The position numbers and the translations under genes are program-made. A stretch of 64,000 bases of DNA from Bacteroidota bacterium (GTDB lineage Bacteria; Bacteroidota; Bacteroidia; Palsa-965): contig JADBYT010000004.1 in assembly GCA_020402865.1 (NCBI GenBank), positions 37,890-101,889 of the forward strand, written 5' to 3'. The notes beneath the pieces are model-generated. The model saw only the letters and a program-made list of their open reading frames with translations. It had not been told where the DNA came from and ran no database searches. Of this stretch, positions 9,440 to 19,100 are shown one piece after another (the stretch's first letter is position 1; every line of letters starts with the position of its first letter).

Positions 9440-9993
9440 TACACGTGCGAGATTGATTGAAAGCCCTGCCGCAAACGCTGCAGGCATTTATACTTCTGGT
9501 TCTTGGCCGAGTCGGCACCGGAGTAATTCATTTCGGCCGCAATTTCCTCCATCGTTTTGCGGAAGTAATAGTACAGCAACAGCAGCTTGCGGCAGGGCCC
9601 GCCCATGCGGTTGAGCGCGTCTTTGAGCTGTCGGTGCGCATCGGTGCGGTGCTCGTTTTCGTTGGGCAGTGTTACCGGCTCTACAGGCTCAAAATCGGTA
9701 ATGCTTACCATGCGGCCACGGCGTTCAAGCTGTTTCAGCCAGCGGTTGCGGCACACCGCATACAGCCAGGTTTTGAGCGATGAACGCTGTTCGAATTTTC
9801 CGGCACGCAATTGCTCATACAAAATCACCAGCGCATCCTGAAACACGTCGTGCGCATCTTCTTCACGGCCATTGTTGTGAAGCACAAAATACCGCACCAT
9901 GGCAAAATACGCGACATGCGCCTGCCTGAAAGCCTTGCTCTCGCCGGCGTGTATGCCGGCCAGCAATGCTGCATCTGTTGCGTATTCAATCAT
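9439..9993 (-). CDS. ECF-type RNA polymerase sigma factor (sigma-70 family)
   Basis: A 184-residue protein. Region 2 spans about 23-90 (includes EEDAHDVFQDALVILYEQL and the aromatic SSLKTWLYAVCRNRWLKQ), and region 4 spans about 120-175, with a helix-turn-helix around LLLLYYYFRKTMEEIAAEMNYS. The linker is short, as in ECF sigma factors. The following gene overlaps by TAATG and encodes a membrane anti-sigma-like protein, so activity is probably released by an envelope signal. Confidence 0.88.
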   Translation of the reverse strand: MIEYATDAALLAGIHAGESKAFRQAHVAYFAMVRYFVLHNNGREEDAHDVFQDALVILYEQLRAGKFEQRSSLKTWLYAVCRNRWLKQLERRGRMVSITDFEPVEPVTLPNENEHRTDAHRQLKDALNRMGGPCRKLLLLYYYFRKTMEEIAAEMNYSGADSAKNQKYKCLQRLRQGFQSISHV

Positions 9994-10173
9994 TGTTGCC
10001 TGTTAATTACCTGAAGCGGGGAAAGGTAACCTCCACTACAAAGAAAAAGCGAAAATTCTTTCAATGGCGTTTTGTGGATGATAGCGGGATTAAATGTGCG
10101 TGGTTATTACACAAAAGGACTTTTTGTGTGATGTGCGGATTGTTTTGTGATGATTTGGAAGAGTGATGCGTGA

Positions 10174-10417
10174 ATGCGGATTATTAAAAAATGATCCGCA
10201 TTGGCAAGCCTGAAGTCAGAAAGCAAAAGCGGCGCGCTATCGCGCACCGTTTTATTTTCCCTTAGGCGAACGCTCAACCAAGCATGGTTTTCGCCAGCGG
10301 ATTATTAAAAAATGATCCGCATAGGGCAAGCCTGAAGTCAACAAACAAAAGCGAGTCGCTGTCGCGCCTCGTTTTATTTTCCCTTGGGCGAACCCTCAAA
10401 CAGGCTTGGTGCTCGCC
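10174..10417. repeat. Two tandem 121-bp structured repeats
   Basis: Unit 1 runs from 10176 to 10296 and unit 2 from 10297 to about 10417. Both start with GCGGATTATTAAAAAATGAT followed by CCGC, forming a short hairpin, and share the string GGCAAGCCTGAAGTCA. Each holds a second hairpin at the same place whose two arms differ between units but still pair (CGG/CCG in unit 1, CGAG/CTCG in unit 2). No reading frame runs through them. They fill most of the 474-bp space between the sigma factor and tRNA-Cys. Confidence 0.8.
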
Positions 10418-10431
10418 CAAGGGAAAATAAA
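10371..10431. terminator. Large inverted repeat, probable terminator
   Basis: Two 20-base arms (10371-10390 and 10412-10431) are perfect reverse complements, with T-rich and A-rich outer ends around a 21-base loop. It overlaps the end of repeat unit 2 and lies downstream of tRNA-Cys. Confidence 0.6.
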
Positions 10432-10432
10432 A

Positions 10433-10457
10433 AACGCCACTACCGTGGCGTTCTTTT
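10433..10457 (-). terminator. Terminator of tRNA-Cys
   Basis: An 8-bp stem AACGCCAC / GTGGCGTT with a 4-base loop; on the minus strand it is followed by a T-run, directly after the tRNA 3' end. Confidence 0.8.
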
Positions 10458-10467
10458 GTTTGTATTG

Positions 10468-10538
10468 AGGTCCCGAGCGGATTCGAACCGCTGTAGCAGC
10501 TTTTGCAGAGCTGAGCCTAGCCTCTCGGCCACAGGACC
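10468..10538 (-). tRNA. tRNA-Cys (GCA)
   Basis: A 71-nt cloverleaf on the minus strand. The acceptor stem GGTCCTG pairs with CGGGACC, the T-arm reads GCGGTTCGAATCCGC, and the anticodon loop CTGCAAA gives anticodon GCA. The discriminator base is U, as expected for tRNA-Cys. CCA is not encoded. Confidence 0.95.
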
Positions 10539-10546
10539 TTTCGGTT

Positions 10547-10570
10547 GAAAAACAACAATTGTTGTTTTTC
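10547..10570. promoter_or_regulatory. Perfect 24-bp palindrome in the tRNA-Cys leader
   Basis: A perfect 24-bp palindrome with core CAACAATTGTTG lies between the promoter box and the 5' end of tRNA-Cys (9 bp from the tRNA). Confidence 0.6.
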
Positions 10571-10578
10571 AGGGACGA

Positions 10579-10606
10579 CAAAGGTAAGCATTTCGGTGAA
10601 AAACAA
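10579..10606 (-). promoter_or_regulatory. Promoter of tRNA-Cys
   Basis: On the minus strand: TTG (10604-10606), 17-bp spacer, TACCTTTG (10579-10586), an exact TTG-N17-TAnnTTTG Bacteroidota promoter. Confidence 0.75.
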
Positions 10607-10620
10607 AAGAAGCTGCAAAA

Positions 10621-10971
10621 TTAACCTTGCACCAGCACCGAAACCTGATCAACAGGGCCGTTCATGGGCGGCACAATTTTTACTACTTCCACCTCAAAGC
10701 TGTTTACGGCCGGATAGCGGTTGCGGAGCTGCGTGACTATGCGGTGCGCCACATGCTCAATGAGTTTTGAGCGTATGGCCATTTCCTGTTTCACCAGGTC
10801 AAATACCACGCAGTAATCCACTGTATCATCAAGCTCATCGCTTTTTACCGAAGGCGTAAAGTCCACATCAATGCGCACGTTTACCACGTAATCGCCGCCA
10901 ATAATGCCTTCTTCCGGCAAACAGCCATGATTGGCGCGCACCCTGATGCCATCAACACGGATAATGCCCAT
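10621..10971 (-). CDS. folB: Dihydroneopterin aldolase
   Basis: A 116-residue cytosolic enzyme of folate synthesis that cleaves 7,8-dihydroneopterin to 6-hydroxymethyl-dihydropterin and glycolaldehyde. Length matches the family (about 120). Conserved features are the N-terminal GIRVRANHGCLPEE (substrate pocket, catalytic region), the central DTVDYCVVFDLV, a LIEHVAHRIV helix carrying the conserved Glu, and the C-terminal VEVVKIVPPMNGPVDQVSV. It starts 3 bp after the gltX stop, so it is translated in the same operon. Confidence 0.92.
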   Translation of the reverse strand: MGIIRVDGIRVRANHGCLPEEGIIGGDYVVNVRIDVDFTPSVKSDELDDTVDYCVVFDLVKQEMAIRSKLIEHVAHRIVTQLRNRYPAVNSFEVEVVKIVPPMNGPVDQVSVLVQG

Positions 10972-10974
10972 GGT

Positions 10975-12528
10975 TTACTTGCCAATGGTGTTTACCGCAT
11001 TGTGCAAACGGCGCACAATGGTTTCCTTGCCCAGCAACTCAACCAGTTCAAACAACACCGGCCCGCCGCCCAGTCCGCTTATGCACACGCGGAAAAGCTG
11101 CATTACCTGACCGGGATTAATGCCGGCGGCTTCTGCTGTGGCTTTGAAGCAGGCTTCTGTGGAAGCGGCAGTCCATTCGCCAAGGCCGCTAAATGCTTCT
11201 GCCAGCGATTTCATAAACGCGGCGTTTTGTTCGTTCCAGCGCTTGGCAATCACGCCCTCGTCGTACGTTGCAGGATCGTTGAAGAAATAGCCGCTCTGGT
11301 CGCGGAGCTCGTAGCTGAACTGCACTTTTTCTTTCAGCAAACGGCAAATGGCTTCTGCAAACGCGGGTGTGGTTTCAATGCCGTTTTCGTTCAGCATAGG
11401 CAGCAGTTCGGCAGCCAGCTCGGCATCGGTGCGTTTGCGCAGGTACTGCTGGTTGAACCACTTTGTTTTCTCGGCATCAAACTTGGCGCCCGACTTGCTC
11501 ACGCGCTCCAGCGAAAAGGCTTCGATAAGTTCTTCTTTGGTGAAAAGCTCCTGATTGGAACTTCCGTGCCAGCCCAGCAGCGCCAGCATGTTGATAAAGG
11601 CCTCGGGATAATAGCCCTTTTCGCGGTAGCCTGTAAACTTCTCGGGCTGTCCGGTTTTCACATCCAGCAGTTCGCCGGTGAGCGGAAACACGGGAAAACC
11701 AAGACGGTCGCCATCGCGCTTGCTGAGTTTTCCGTTGCCGTCGGGGCGCAGAATAAGCGGTAAATGCGCAAACTGCGGCATTACGTCTTCCCAGCCGAGG
11801 AAACGGTACAGCAGCACGTGCAGAGGTGCCGAGGGCAGCCACTCTTCGCCACGTATTACATGCGATATCTTCATCGAGTAATCGTCCACAATATTCGCCA
11901 GGTGATACGTAGGCATGCCGTCGCTTTTGAACAGCACCTTATCATCAAGCTGCGAACTATGCACTACTACCCAGCCGCGGATAATATCGTGGAAACGGAT
12001 TTCCTCGTTGCGCGGAATTTTGGTGCGTATTACGTAATGCTCGCCGGCCGCAATGCGCGCCTTTACGTCGTCTTCCGAAAGGGTAAGCGAGTTTTTGAGG
12101 TTTTGCCGCGTAAGCGCATTGTAGGCAAAAGCCTTGCCCATAGTTTCGTAGCGTTTGCGCTGCTCGTCGAGCTCTTCTTTGGTGTCAAACGCATAGTAGG
12201 CATGGCCGCTTTCGATCAGCTGATCGGCGTATTTTGCATACACGCCGGCGTTTTTGCGGTCGCTCTGGCGGTAGGGCGCACACTCGCCATCGCCGAAACC
12301 AATGCCTTCGTTGGGCTCAATGCCGCACCATTTCAGGGCATTGATAATGTATTCTTCGGCACCGGGAACGAGACGTTCCTGGTCGGTATCTTCTACGCGG
12401 AGAATGAAATCGCCGCCGTGTTTTTTGGCAAAAAGATAATTGTACAATGCAGTGCGCACACCGCCCATGTGCAGCGGGCCTGTGGGACTGGGAGCAAAAC
12501 GTACGCGAACGCGACGGGTGTTATCCAT
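10975..12528 (-). CDS. gltX: Glutamyl-tRNA synthetase
   Basis: A 517-residue class I aminoacyl-tRNA synthetase that charges tRNA-Glu. The catalytic HIGH-type motif reads PSPTGPLHMGG (residues 13-23) and the KMSKS-type motif KLSKRDG lies near residue 267. A C-terminal anticodon-binding domain follows. The upstream in-frame ATG at 12609 would add 27 unrelated residues; ATG 12528 (MDNTRRVRVRFAPSPTG) fits the family, with TATCTTTG 27 bp upstream. Downstream folB is 3 bp away. Confidence 0.95.
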   Translation of the reverse strand: MDNTRRVRVRFAPSPTGPLHMGGVRTALYNYLFAKKHGGDFILRVEDTDQERLVPGAEEYIINALKWCGIEPNEGIGFGDGECAPYRQSDRKNAGVYAKYADQLIESGHAYYAFDTKEELDEQRKRYETMGKAFAYNALTRQNLKNSLTLSEDDVKARIAAGEHYVIRTKIPRNEEIRFHDIIRGWVVVHSSQLDDKVLFKSDGMPTYHLANIVDDYSMKISHVIRGEEWLPSAPLHVLLYRFLGWEDVMPQFAHLPLILRPDGNGKLSKRDGDRLGFPVFPLTGELLDVKTGQPEKFTGYREKGYYPEAFINMLALLGWHGSSNQELFTKEELIEAFSLERVSKSGAKFDAEKTKWFNQQYLRKRTDAELAAELLPMLNENGIETTPAFAEAICRLLKEKVQFSYELRDQSGYFFNDPATYDEGVIAKRWNEQNAAFMKSLAEAFSGLGEWTAASTEACFKATAEAAGINPGQVMQLFRVCISGLGGGPVLFELVELLGKETIVRRLHNAVNTIGK

Positions 12529-12554
12529 AATTCGTAAATCTGTAAATGAGGGCA

Positions 12555-12562
12555 CAAAGATA
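12555..12562 (-). promoter_or_regulatory. -7 box of gltX
   Basis: TATCTTTG on the minus strand, matching TAnnTTTG, 26 bp before the gltX start codon. The rest of the 353-bp gap to 12881 shows no gene; an AT-rich stretch with TTACTTTGG lies close before the next + strand gene. Confidence 0.6.
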
Positions 12563-12881
12563 GCGGTAAACAGGCGTTTGCCTGCCACCGGCAGCGTCTT
12601 CCGTGTCAAAATCTTTCGTTTTGCACCGCCATGCGGTCTTTAATTAGCAGAAGGGTTTGTTTAGAGCAGATTTAACAGTAACCTGATTGTACCATTTAGA
12701 TCCGGAGAAGATAAATTTTAATGAGAACAAACCTCATTCGAAAACAGGCGAAAGTCTTTAAAAATAAGGGTTTTATCCTGTTTTCGTTTTTTCGGATCAG
12801 CAGAGGCAGGACCAAAAAGAATTATTCACTTTTGTTTTCAGGCTGTTCTTATTACTTTGGTTTTATTCCAAAACTCAGTCA

Positions 12882-15068
12882 ATGAAAATAAAACTACTCC
12901 GCCTGCTGCCTGCCGTATTCTTTCTGGTAGCACAACTTAATGCGCAAACCACGCTGGCCACGTATGCCGGAGGTTCGGGCAACGAAACCTTTAACGATGT
13001 GGTGCAGGTTTCGAACGGAAACATTCTTGTGCTGGGCGCTGCTGATAATATTGGCTGGGTGGGCGTTGCTGTTACACAAATTCAGCTTCAAAACCCCGGA
13101 ATTACCAATAATCAGGGCACGAACAAATTTGCGTTTATCTGCGAATTCGACAGTACGCTGCAAACCATGCTGCGGTTTTATTACCTGCCTGCCGGTGCTG
13201 CCGAAGATTTCAAGTTCATCAAAACCACCAACATTCCCGGCACTCCCACGGGCGATGTGTATTTAAGCGGAAACACCGAAGACAGCAACACCGGCGGCTA
13301 TTTTATTGGCAAGCTCAACGCCAACTTTGTAAACGGGATTCCGTCGGGATTCAGCTGGGTGTACAATGCAAGTTGCGTGGCCGGCGGCTACCCCGATATT
13401 TATCAGCCCTGGGATGTGGGCAACGACGGATCGGTGGTGTTTGCTGCGGGCGATTCGCATGCCTACAACTGGAGTGTGATTTACAAGCTTGATGCATCGG
13501 GCAACCGCACGGTGGTTGACGACTGGCGTGTGCACTGGCAGGTGGCCGGGGGCGAATATTACGGCGAAGCCTCGCAGCACCCGAATGGCCCGGCGGCTGT
13601 TTCCTACAGCGGCATTGTGTTTAAACGCGATGCCAACCGCTGCGAACTCCGCTCGCCCGACATGGCCGGTTACACCCTGCTTACACCCGACGGAAACGGC
13701 GGCATGAAACAGGGCAAATGGCCGCTCGATGTGCTTTACAATTCGCCCTGCAACCCCGGTCAGCCGGGCAATACTTCAAGCGGCCCGGGCTATACCGGTT
13801 ACAGTCCGCCGGGCACGTTTACCTACGGCCCGCAGTCGGTGGCCATCGACCGCCGAACCAACCACATGTACATCGGCTTCAATGCCAAATCGGTTTTGCC
13901 CGACGGCAATCCTGATTTTGAACCCGCAGTGATGGCCATGGACAACAACGGCGCGCTGCTCTGGTGGTCGCGGCTTTATCACGAGCTCCAGCCCAACGGC
14001 GACACCGTAAATTCAACGCCCGATCAATACATTGATGCCCTTGCCGTTGATTACTCGCTGCCGGCTGCAACCGGCTATCTGGTGGTGCAGGCACGCTGCC
14101 ACGGCAACAACGTCGAAAACTTCTGGGAAGGCAACACCATTGCGGCCAACCCGACGGCCTCAGGCTTTCAAAACCAGTTTACCGGAACCAACGGCAATAT
14201 TCACATTTCCTGGCTCGGTAAACTTACACTGACCAACGGCACATTAATGCACAGTACCTATGTAGCCGAATACATTGAAGGAAGCACCAACTTCGGCGCT
14301 CCTCACCCCGACCCCAATCTCGACAACTGGCCAAACCCCAACAGCGGCTGGGCCAATGTAAACACCACGTATCTCGGCAAAAACATGATGAAGGTAACGG
14401 CCAACGGATCGGTGGTGGTGCTGGGTAAAGGCCGCCGCACCATTACCACGGCCAATGCGTTTCAGAAAATGCCCAAGCCCGGCACCGGCAGCCAGTCGTG
14501 CTGGAACGATTTTGTGCGCGTCTATCAGCCCGATTTCAATGTGCCGCTCTACAGCTCGCTGGTGGTGGGCCAGTGGGACACGCTAAACCAGCAGGGCGGC
14601 GACAATGTGCGGCTGTATGGCGTATGCAAAACCGCACAGGGAGTAATAACCGTGGGTAAACACACCGGGCTTGGCAACCAGATGCCCGTGGCCGGCGTTC
14701 CGGCGTGGGGAAACAGTACATTCAGCAGCGAAAGCGCGGTACTCGTGTATCACCGCGCCGCCAATCTGGTAAACGGGAACGACTCACCGGTGATTATCAC
14801 ATCGGCACAAGAAACGGGAGACGTTCTTCCTGCATTTTCGCTTTTCCCGAATCCCGCCACGCAGGTGGTAAATATCTATTTCGGCGGACCGGCCGTGAGC
14901 GGACAGCTAACCGTGCTTAATTTGTTCGGGCAGACGGTGCAGACCAGCGCCATTCAGGGAAGCACAGCGGTATCGGTTGATGTGTCATCGCTCAGTGCCG
15001 GGGTTTATCTGGTGCAATGGACACACAACGGTAAAACGTCCACCACACGTCTTGTGATTCAGCAATAA
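12882..15068 (+). CDS. Large secreted T9SS type A protein
   Basis: A 728-residue exported protein with signal peptide (residues 1-21, ending LNAQ). The body starts with TTLATYAGGSGNETFNDVVQVSNGNILVLG, a repeat form seen in secreted Bacteroidota propeller proteins. It is rich in Asn, Gly and aromatic residues. The last approximately 75 residues (from PAFSLFPNPATQVVNIYF to the end) are a T9SS type A sorting domain with the GVYLVQW motif. Monocistronic. No catalytic domain recognised. Confidence 0.85.
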   Translation: MKIKLLRLLPAVFFLVAQLNAQTTLATYAGGSGNETFNDVVQVSNGNILVLGAADNIGWVGVAVTQIQLQNPGITNNQGTNKFAFICEFDSTLQTMLRFYYLPAGAAEDFKFIKTTNIPGTPTGDVYLSGNTEDSNTGGYFIGKLNANFVNGIPSGFSWVYNASCVAGGYPDIYQPWDVGNDGSVVFAAGDSHAYNWSVIYKLDASGNRTVVDDWRVHWQVAGGEYYGEASQHPNGPAAVSYSGIVFKRDANRCELRSPDMAGYTLLTPDGNGGMKQGKWPLDVLYNSPCNPGQPGNTSSGPGYTGYSPPGTFTYGPQSVAIDRRTNHMYIGFNAKSVLPDGNPDFEPAVMAMDNNGALLWWSRLYHELQPNGDTVNSTPDQYIDALAVDYSLPAATGYLVVQARCHGNNVENFWEGNTIAANPTASGFQNQFTGTNGNIHISWLGKLTLTNGTLMHSTYVAEYIEGSTNFGAPHPDPNLDNWPNPNSGWANVNTTYLGKNMMKVTANGSVVVLGKGRRTITTANAFQKMPKPGTGSQSCWNDFVRVYQPDFNVPLYSSLVVGQWDTLNQQGGDNVRLYGVCKTAQGVITVGKHTGLGNQMPVAGVPAWGNSTFSSESAVLVYHRAANLVNGNDSPVIITSAQETGDVLPAFSLFPNPATQVVNIYFGGPAVSGQLTVLNLFGQTVQTSAIQGSTAVSVDVSSLSAGVYLVQWTHNGKTSTTRLVIQQ

Positions 15069-15139
15069 ACAAAGCGGCTACAGATTTACAGGCGGGCCCG
15101 GCATTTGCCGGAGTCCGCTTTTTTATGGGCATTCTCGTT

Positions 15140-15147
15140 TATCTTTG
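15140..15147 (+). promoter_or_regulatory. -7 box next to a start codon
   Basis: TATCTTTG ends only 5 bp before ATG 15153, so the transcript would be leaderless or nearly so. Confidence 0.6.
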
Positions 15148-15152
15148 CCCCA

Positions 15153-16037
15153 ATGCTTCTGCTCTCACCCACCCGCTGGAAAGATTACGAACTGCTCGAT
15201 TGCGGCAACTTCGAAAAACTCGAACGCTTTGGCCAGTACATCACCATCCGCCCCGAACCGCAGGCTGTGTGGCCGCGCACGCTTTCGGAGAAAGAATGGC
15301 TGCACATGGCGCACGTAAAGTTTGTGCCTAAGTCAAGTTCTTCCGGCACGTGGGAAAAGCTCAAAAAAAACATGCCCGACCGCTGGCACATCAGCTACGA
15401 TTTACCGGGCGGACAAAGCATTACGCTTCGCATGGCGCTCACCGCATTTAAGCATGTGGGCGTGTTTCCGGAGCAGGCCGTGAACTGGGATTTTATTCAA
15501 ACCAGCCTGCAAAAGATGAAAACCCGGCAGCCGCGTTTCCTCAACCTGTTTGCCTACACCGGAGGCGCCACGCTTGCCGCCCGCGCAGCCGGAGCCGATG
15601 TAACGCACGTGGATTCGGTAAAACAGGTGGTGACCTGGGCCAATGAAAACATGACGCTCTCGGAACTCGATAATATCCGCTGGCTGGTTGATGATGCGCT
15701 GAAGTTTGTAAAACGCGAACAGCGCCGGGGCAGCCGCTATCAGGGCATTATTCTCGATCCGCCGGCTTATGGTCATGGCCCGGCCGGCGAGAAATGGAAG
15801 CTCGAAGAGCAGATCAGCGAAATGGTTTCGTCGGTTACCGATTTGCTCGATGAGCGCGAGCACATGTTGATTCTGAATGCCTACTCACTTGGCTTCTCGG
15901 CCATGATTCTTGAAAACCTGTTTGCCCCGCAGCATAAACAGCATCTCACTACCGGCGAGTTGTTTTTGCAGGCCAAATACGGGCCTAAGTTGCCGCTGGG
16001 GGTGTTTGGAAGGCTGGAGAAGATTTCGGGGAAATGA
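15153..16037 (+). CDS. Class I SAM-dependent rRNA-type methyltransferase
   Basis: A 294-residue protein of the RlmI/RlmK-like methyltransferase family (Methyltrans_SAM), without the N-terminal PUA domain of E. coli RlmI. The SAM-binding motif I is RFLNLFAYTGGATLAA, motif II has VTHVDSVKQVVTWANEN, and the catalytic-type motif IV is GIILDPPAYGHGP. ATG 15153 is chosen over an upstream ATG at 15105 because the promoter box lies between them and the protein then begins at conserved sequence. The probable substrate is a pyrimidine in rRNA (inference). Confidence 0.85.
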   Translation: MLLLSPTRWKDYELLDCGNFEKLERFGQYITIRPEPQAVWPRTLSEKEWLHMAHVKFVPKSSSSGTWEKLKKNMPDRWHISYDLPGGQSITLRMALTAFKHVGVFPEQAVNWDFIQTSLQKMKTRQPRFLNLFAYTGGATLAARAAGADVTHVDSVKQVVTWANENMTLSELDNIRWLVDDALKFVKREQRRGSRYQGIILDPPAYGHGPAGEKWKLEEQISEMVSSVTDLLDEREHMLILNAYSLGFSAMILENLFAPQHKQHLTTGELFLQAKYGPKLPLGVFGRLEKISGK

Positions 16038-16086
16038 AAATCTGTTAAAATCAGTAACGAAAACGGCTTTTCGGCGTTATTAGGTG

Positions 16087-16094
16087 TATATTTG
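16087..16094 (+). promoter_or_regulatory. -7 box before the DUF4175 gene
   Basis: TATATTTG, an exact TAnnTTTG match, 58 bp before the chosen start codon. Confidence 0.5.
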
Positions 16095-16152
16095 AAAGTC
16101 TGTGCCATTTGTGGTATGGAAAACTGTTGACCCCGCATTATTGAACGGAGAT

Positions 16153-19100
16153 ATGAGCAGCGCCACCTCTCATTACGACCTGTTGCTGAAAAAACTCGAT
16201 GAGTTTATCCGCAAATATTACAAGAACCAGCTCATCCGCGGGTTGTTGTATGCCGGAGGTTTGGTGCTGAGCGGGTTTCTGCTGGTGGCTTTGCTCGAAT
16301 ATTTTGCGCGGTTTGATACCACAATGCGCACGGTGCTTTTCTGGGGCTTTCTGGTTGCCGCTGGCGCCGTGCTGGCTAGGTTTGTAATGGTGCCGCTGTT
16401 CAGGCTCAACCGCATTGGTAAAATCATTTCACACGAGCAGGCGGCGGGCATTATCGGTACGCATTTTTCAAATGTGCAGGATAAGCTGCTCAACGTGCTT
16501 CAGCTCCATCAGACAGCTTCTGCACCCGGTGTAAGCCGCGAACTGATTGAAGCCAGCATTAACCAGAAAATAAGCGAACTCCGCCCTGTACCGTTTACTG
16601 CGGCAATTGATCTGCGGCAGAACCGCAGATACGCCAAATACGTGGCCATTCCGGTGTTGATAATCGCGGTTATCTTTTTTACCAACGCAAGTCTGCTTAC
16701 CGAAAGCACCAACCGCCTTGTAAATCACGGGCAGTATTTCGAGAAGGAAATGCCGTTTAAAATTACGGTGCTGAACAAGAAGCTGGAAACGGCCGAAAGC
16801 GAAGACTACAAGCTCGACATAAAGCTTTCCGGAGCCGAAATTCCGGAAACCGTGACCATTCTGCTCGGCGAAAACGAATACAAGCTTAACCGCGAATCCA
16901 CGCTGAATTTCAGCTATGTGTTCCGCAACGTACAGAAAACACAGGAGTTCCGCCTCAGTGCCGATGGCTTTACCTCTGCGCCTTACACGCTTAACGTACT
17001 GGCCAATCCCATTGTGCTGAACTTTGATGTGGAGCTTGTATATCCTGCCTACACCGGCCGCAAAAACGAAACCCTGCGCAACACCGGCGACCTTTCCGTT
17101 CCCGCCGGCACGCAAATACGCTGGAAATTCAACACCCGCGCCACACGAAACATGCGTGTGCGCATGAACGACAGTCTCTACCAGCTTAATCCATCGGCCG
17201 ATAACCGTTTCAGCTTTGCGCAGCGCGTGCTCCAAAGCCGTATTTACACGCTGCACACCAGCAACGAATTTTTGCAAAGCAAAGATTCTATGCGCTACAG
17301 CATAAACGTTATTCCCGATCTCTACCCCGCCATCAGTGTAACCGAAAAGCGTGACACCGCCTCGGCCCTGCGCCTGCAGTTTACCGGCGATGTGAAAGAC
17401 GATTATGGCTTTACCTCGCTCAGTTTCCGCTACCGCACCCTCAATGCTACCGACAGCGCCGGCAAAGCCACCACAGAAGCGTTGCGAAGCGTTACGCTTC
17501 CCGTAAACCGCAACCAGCAGCGCGATCAGTTTTACTATTTCTGGGATCTTTCCCGCCTCGGTATTGAGCCCGGGCAGCAGATTGAATACTACTTTGAAGT
17601 GTTTGACAACGACGGCGTGTTTGGTGCCAAGTCAACCCGCTCGCAGCGCATGATTTATCAGGCGCCCACCAAACAGCAGCTTTCCGACCTGAATGATGCG
17701 GGCAACAAGGAAGTAGAAAAGGCGCTGGAAGAAAGTCTCAAGGAATCGCAGCAGCTGCAGAAAGACATTGATGAGCTTTACAAAAAGCTCATGGAGAAAA
17801 AGAACATGACCTGGGAAGAGCGCAAAAAGCTCGATGAACTTACCCAGCGCCAGCAGCAGTTGCAGCAGAAGATAGACAAGCTGAAACAGCAGAACCAGCA
17901 AAACATAAACCAGCAGCAGGAGTTTCAGCAAAGCAATCCGCAGCAGGATCAGATGAGCGAGCTTTTCGACCAGCTGAATACCGATGAAATGAAGAAGCTG
18001 CTTGACCAGATGCAGAAACTACAGCAGCTGGAAATGAACAAGCAGCAAACACAGAAAATGCTTGACCAGATGAAGCAGGAAAACACCGATACCCGCAAGA
18101 ATCTGGACCGTACGCTTGAACTGTTCCGCCAGATGCAGGTGGAACAAAAGCTCGACAATGCCATTAATGAACTGAACGATATTCAGCAAAAGCAGGATTC
18201 GCTGGCCAAACTCTCGGAGCAAAACAAGGCGCCTGCCGAAGACATTAAGAAAGGCCAGGACAGCCTGAACAAACGTTTTGACGAGCTGCGTCAGGAACTG
18301 GATGAATTGCAGGAGCTGAATGAAAAGCTTGAAAATCCAAACGAACTGCCCAATACCGACGTGCAGGAAATGGAAATCCAGCAGCAGCAGCGCCAGAGCA
18401 GCCAGCAGCTGCAAAACGGAGGCAAGCCGGGCAAAGCATCGCCCTCACAGAAAAAAGCATCCGACCAGATGCAGCAGCTTTCACAGCAACTGCAGCAGGC
18501 CCAGCAGGAAATGCAGGAAAGCAAAGAGGGCGAAGACATGAAAGCGATTCGCACGTTACTTGATAACCTGCTGCAGCTTTCGTTTGATCAGGAAGCCCTG
18601 ATGAAAGAAGTAAAACAGACCAGCGTTAACGATCCGAAGTACCCTGCCCTTGCCCGCAAGCAGAACAAACTGCGCGATGATGCCCGGATGATTGAGGACA
18701 GCCTGCTTGCTCTTTCTAAACGAAACCCAAAGATTTCGCCCAAGATTAATGAGGAGGTTACCAATATAAACAGCAACATGGAGCGCTCCGTGCAAAGCCT
18801 TGCCGACCGCAGTTCGGCCGAGGCGCAAAACCGGCAGCAGCAGGCCATGACTTCGGTAAACAACCTGGCGCTTATGCTCAACGAATCACTTGAGCAAATG
18901 ATGCAGCAAATGAACCAGAGCAAGAGCCAGAAAGAGGGTAATGGTGAGTGCAAGAATCCCGGCGACGGCAAAAAACCCGGTCAGGGCAAAAAGAACAAGC
19001 CCGGACAAGGCAAACAAACCGGCCCCGGCAAAGGCGATGGTAAAGGCCAAGGCGCCGAAGGTATCCGCATGAAACAGCAGTCAATCAATCAACGCATGCA

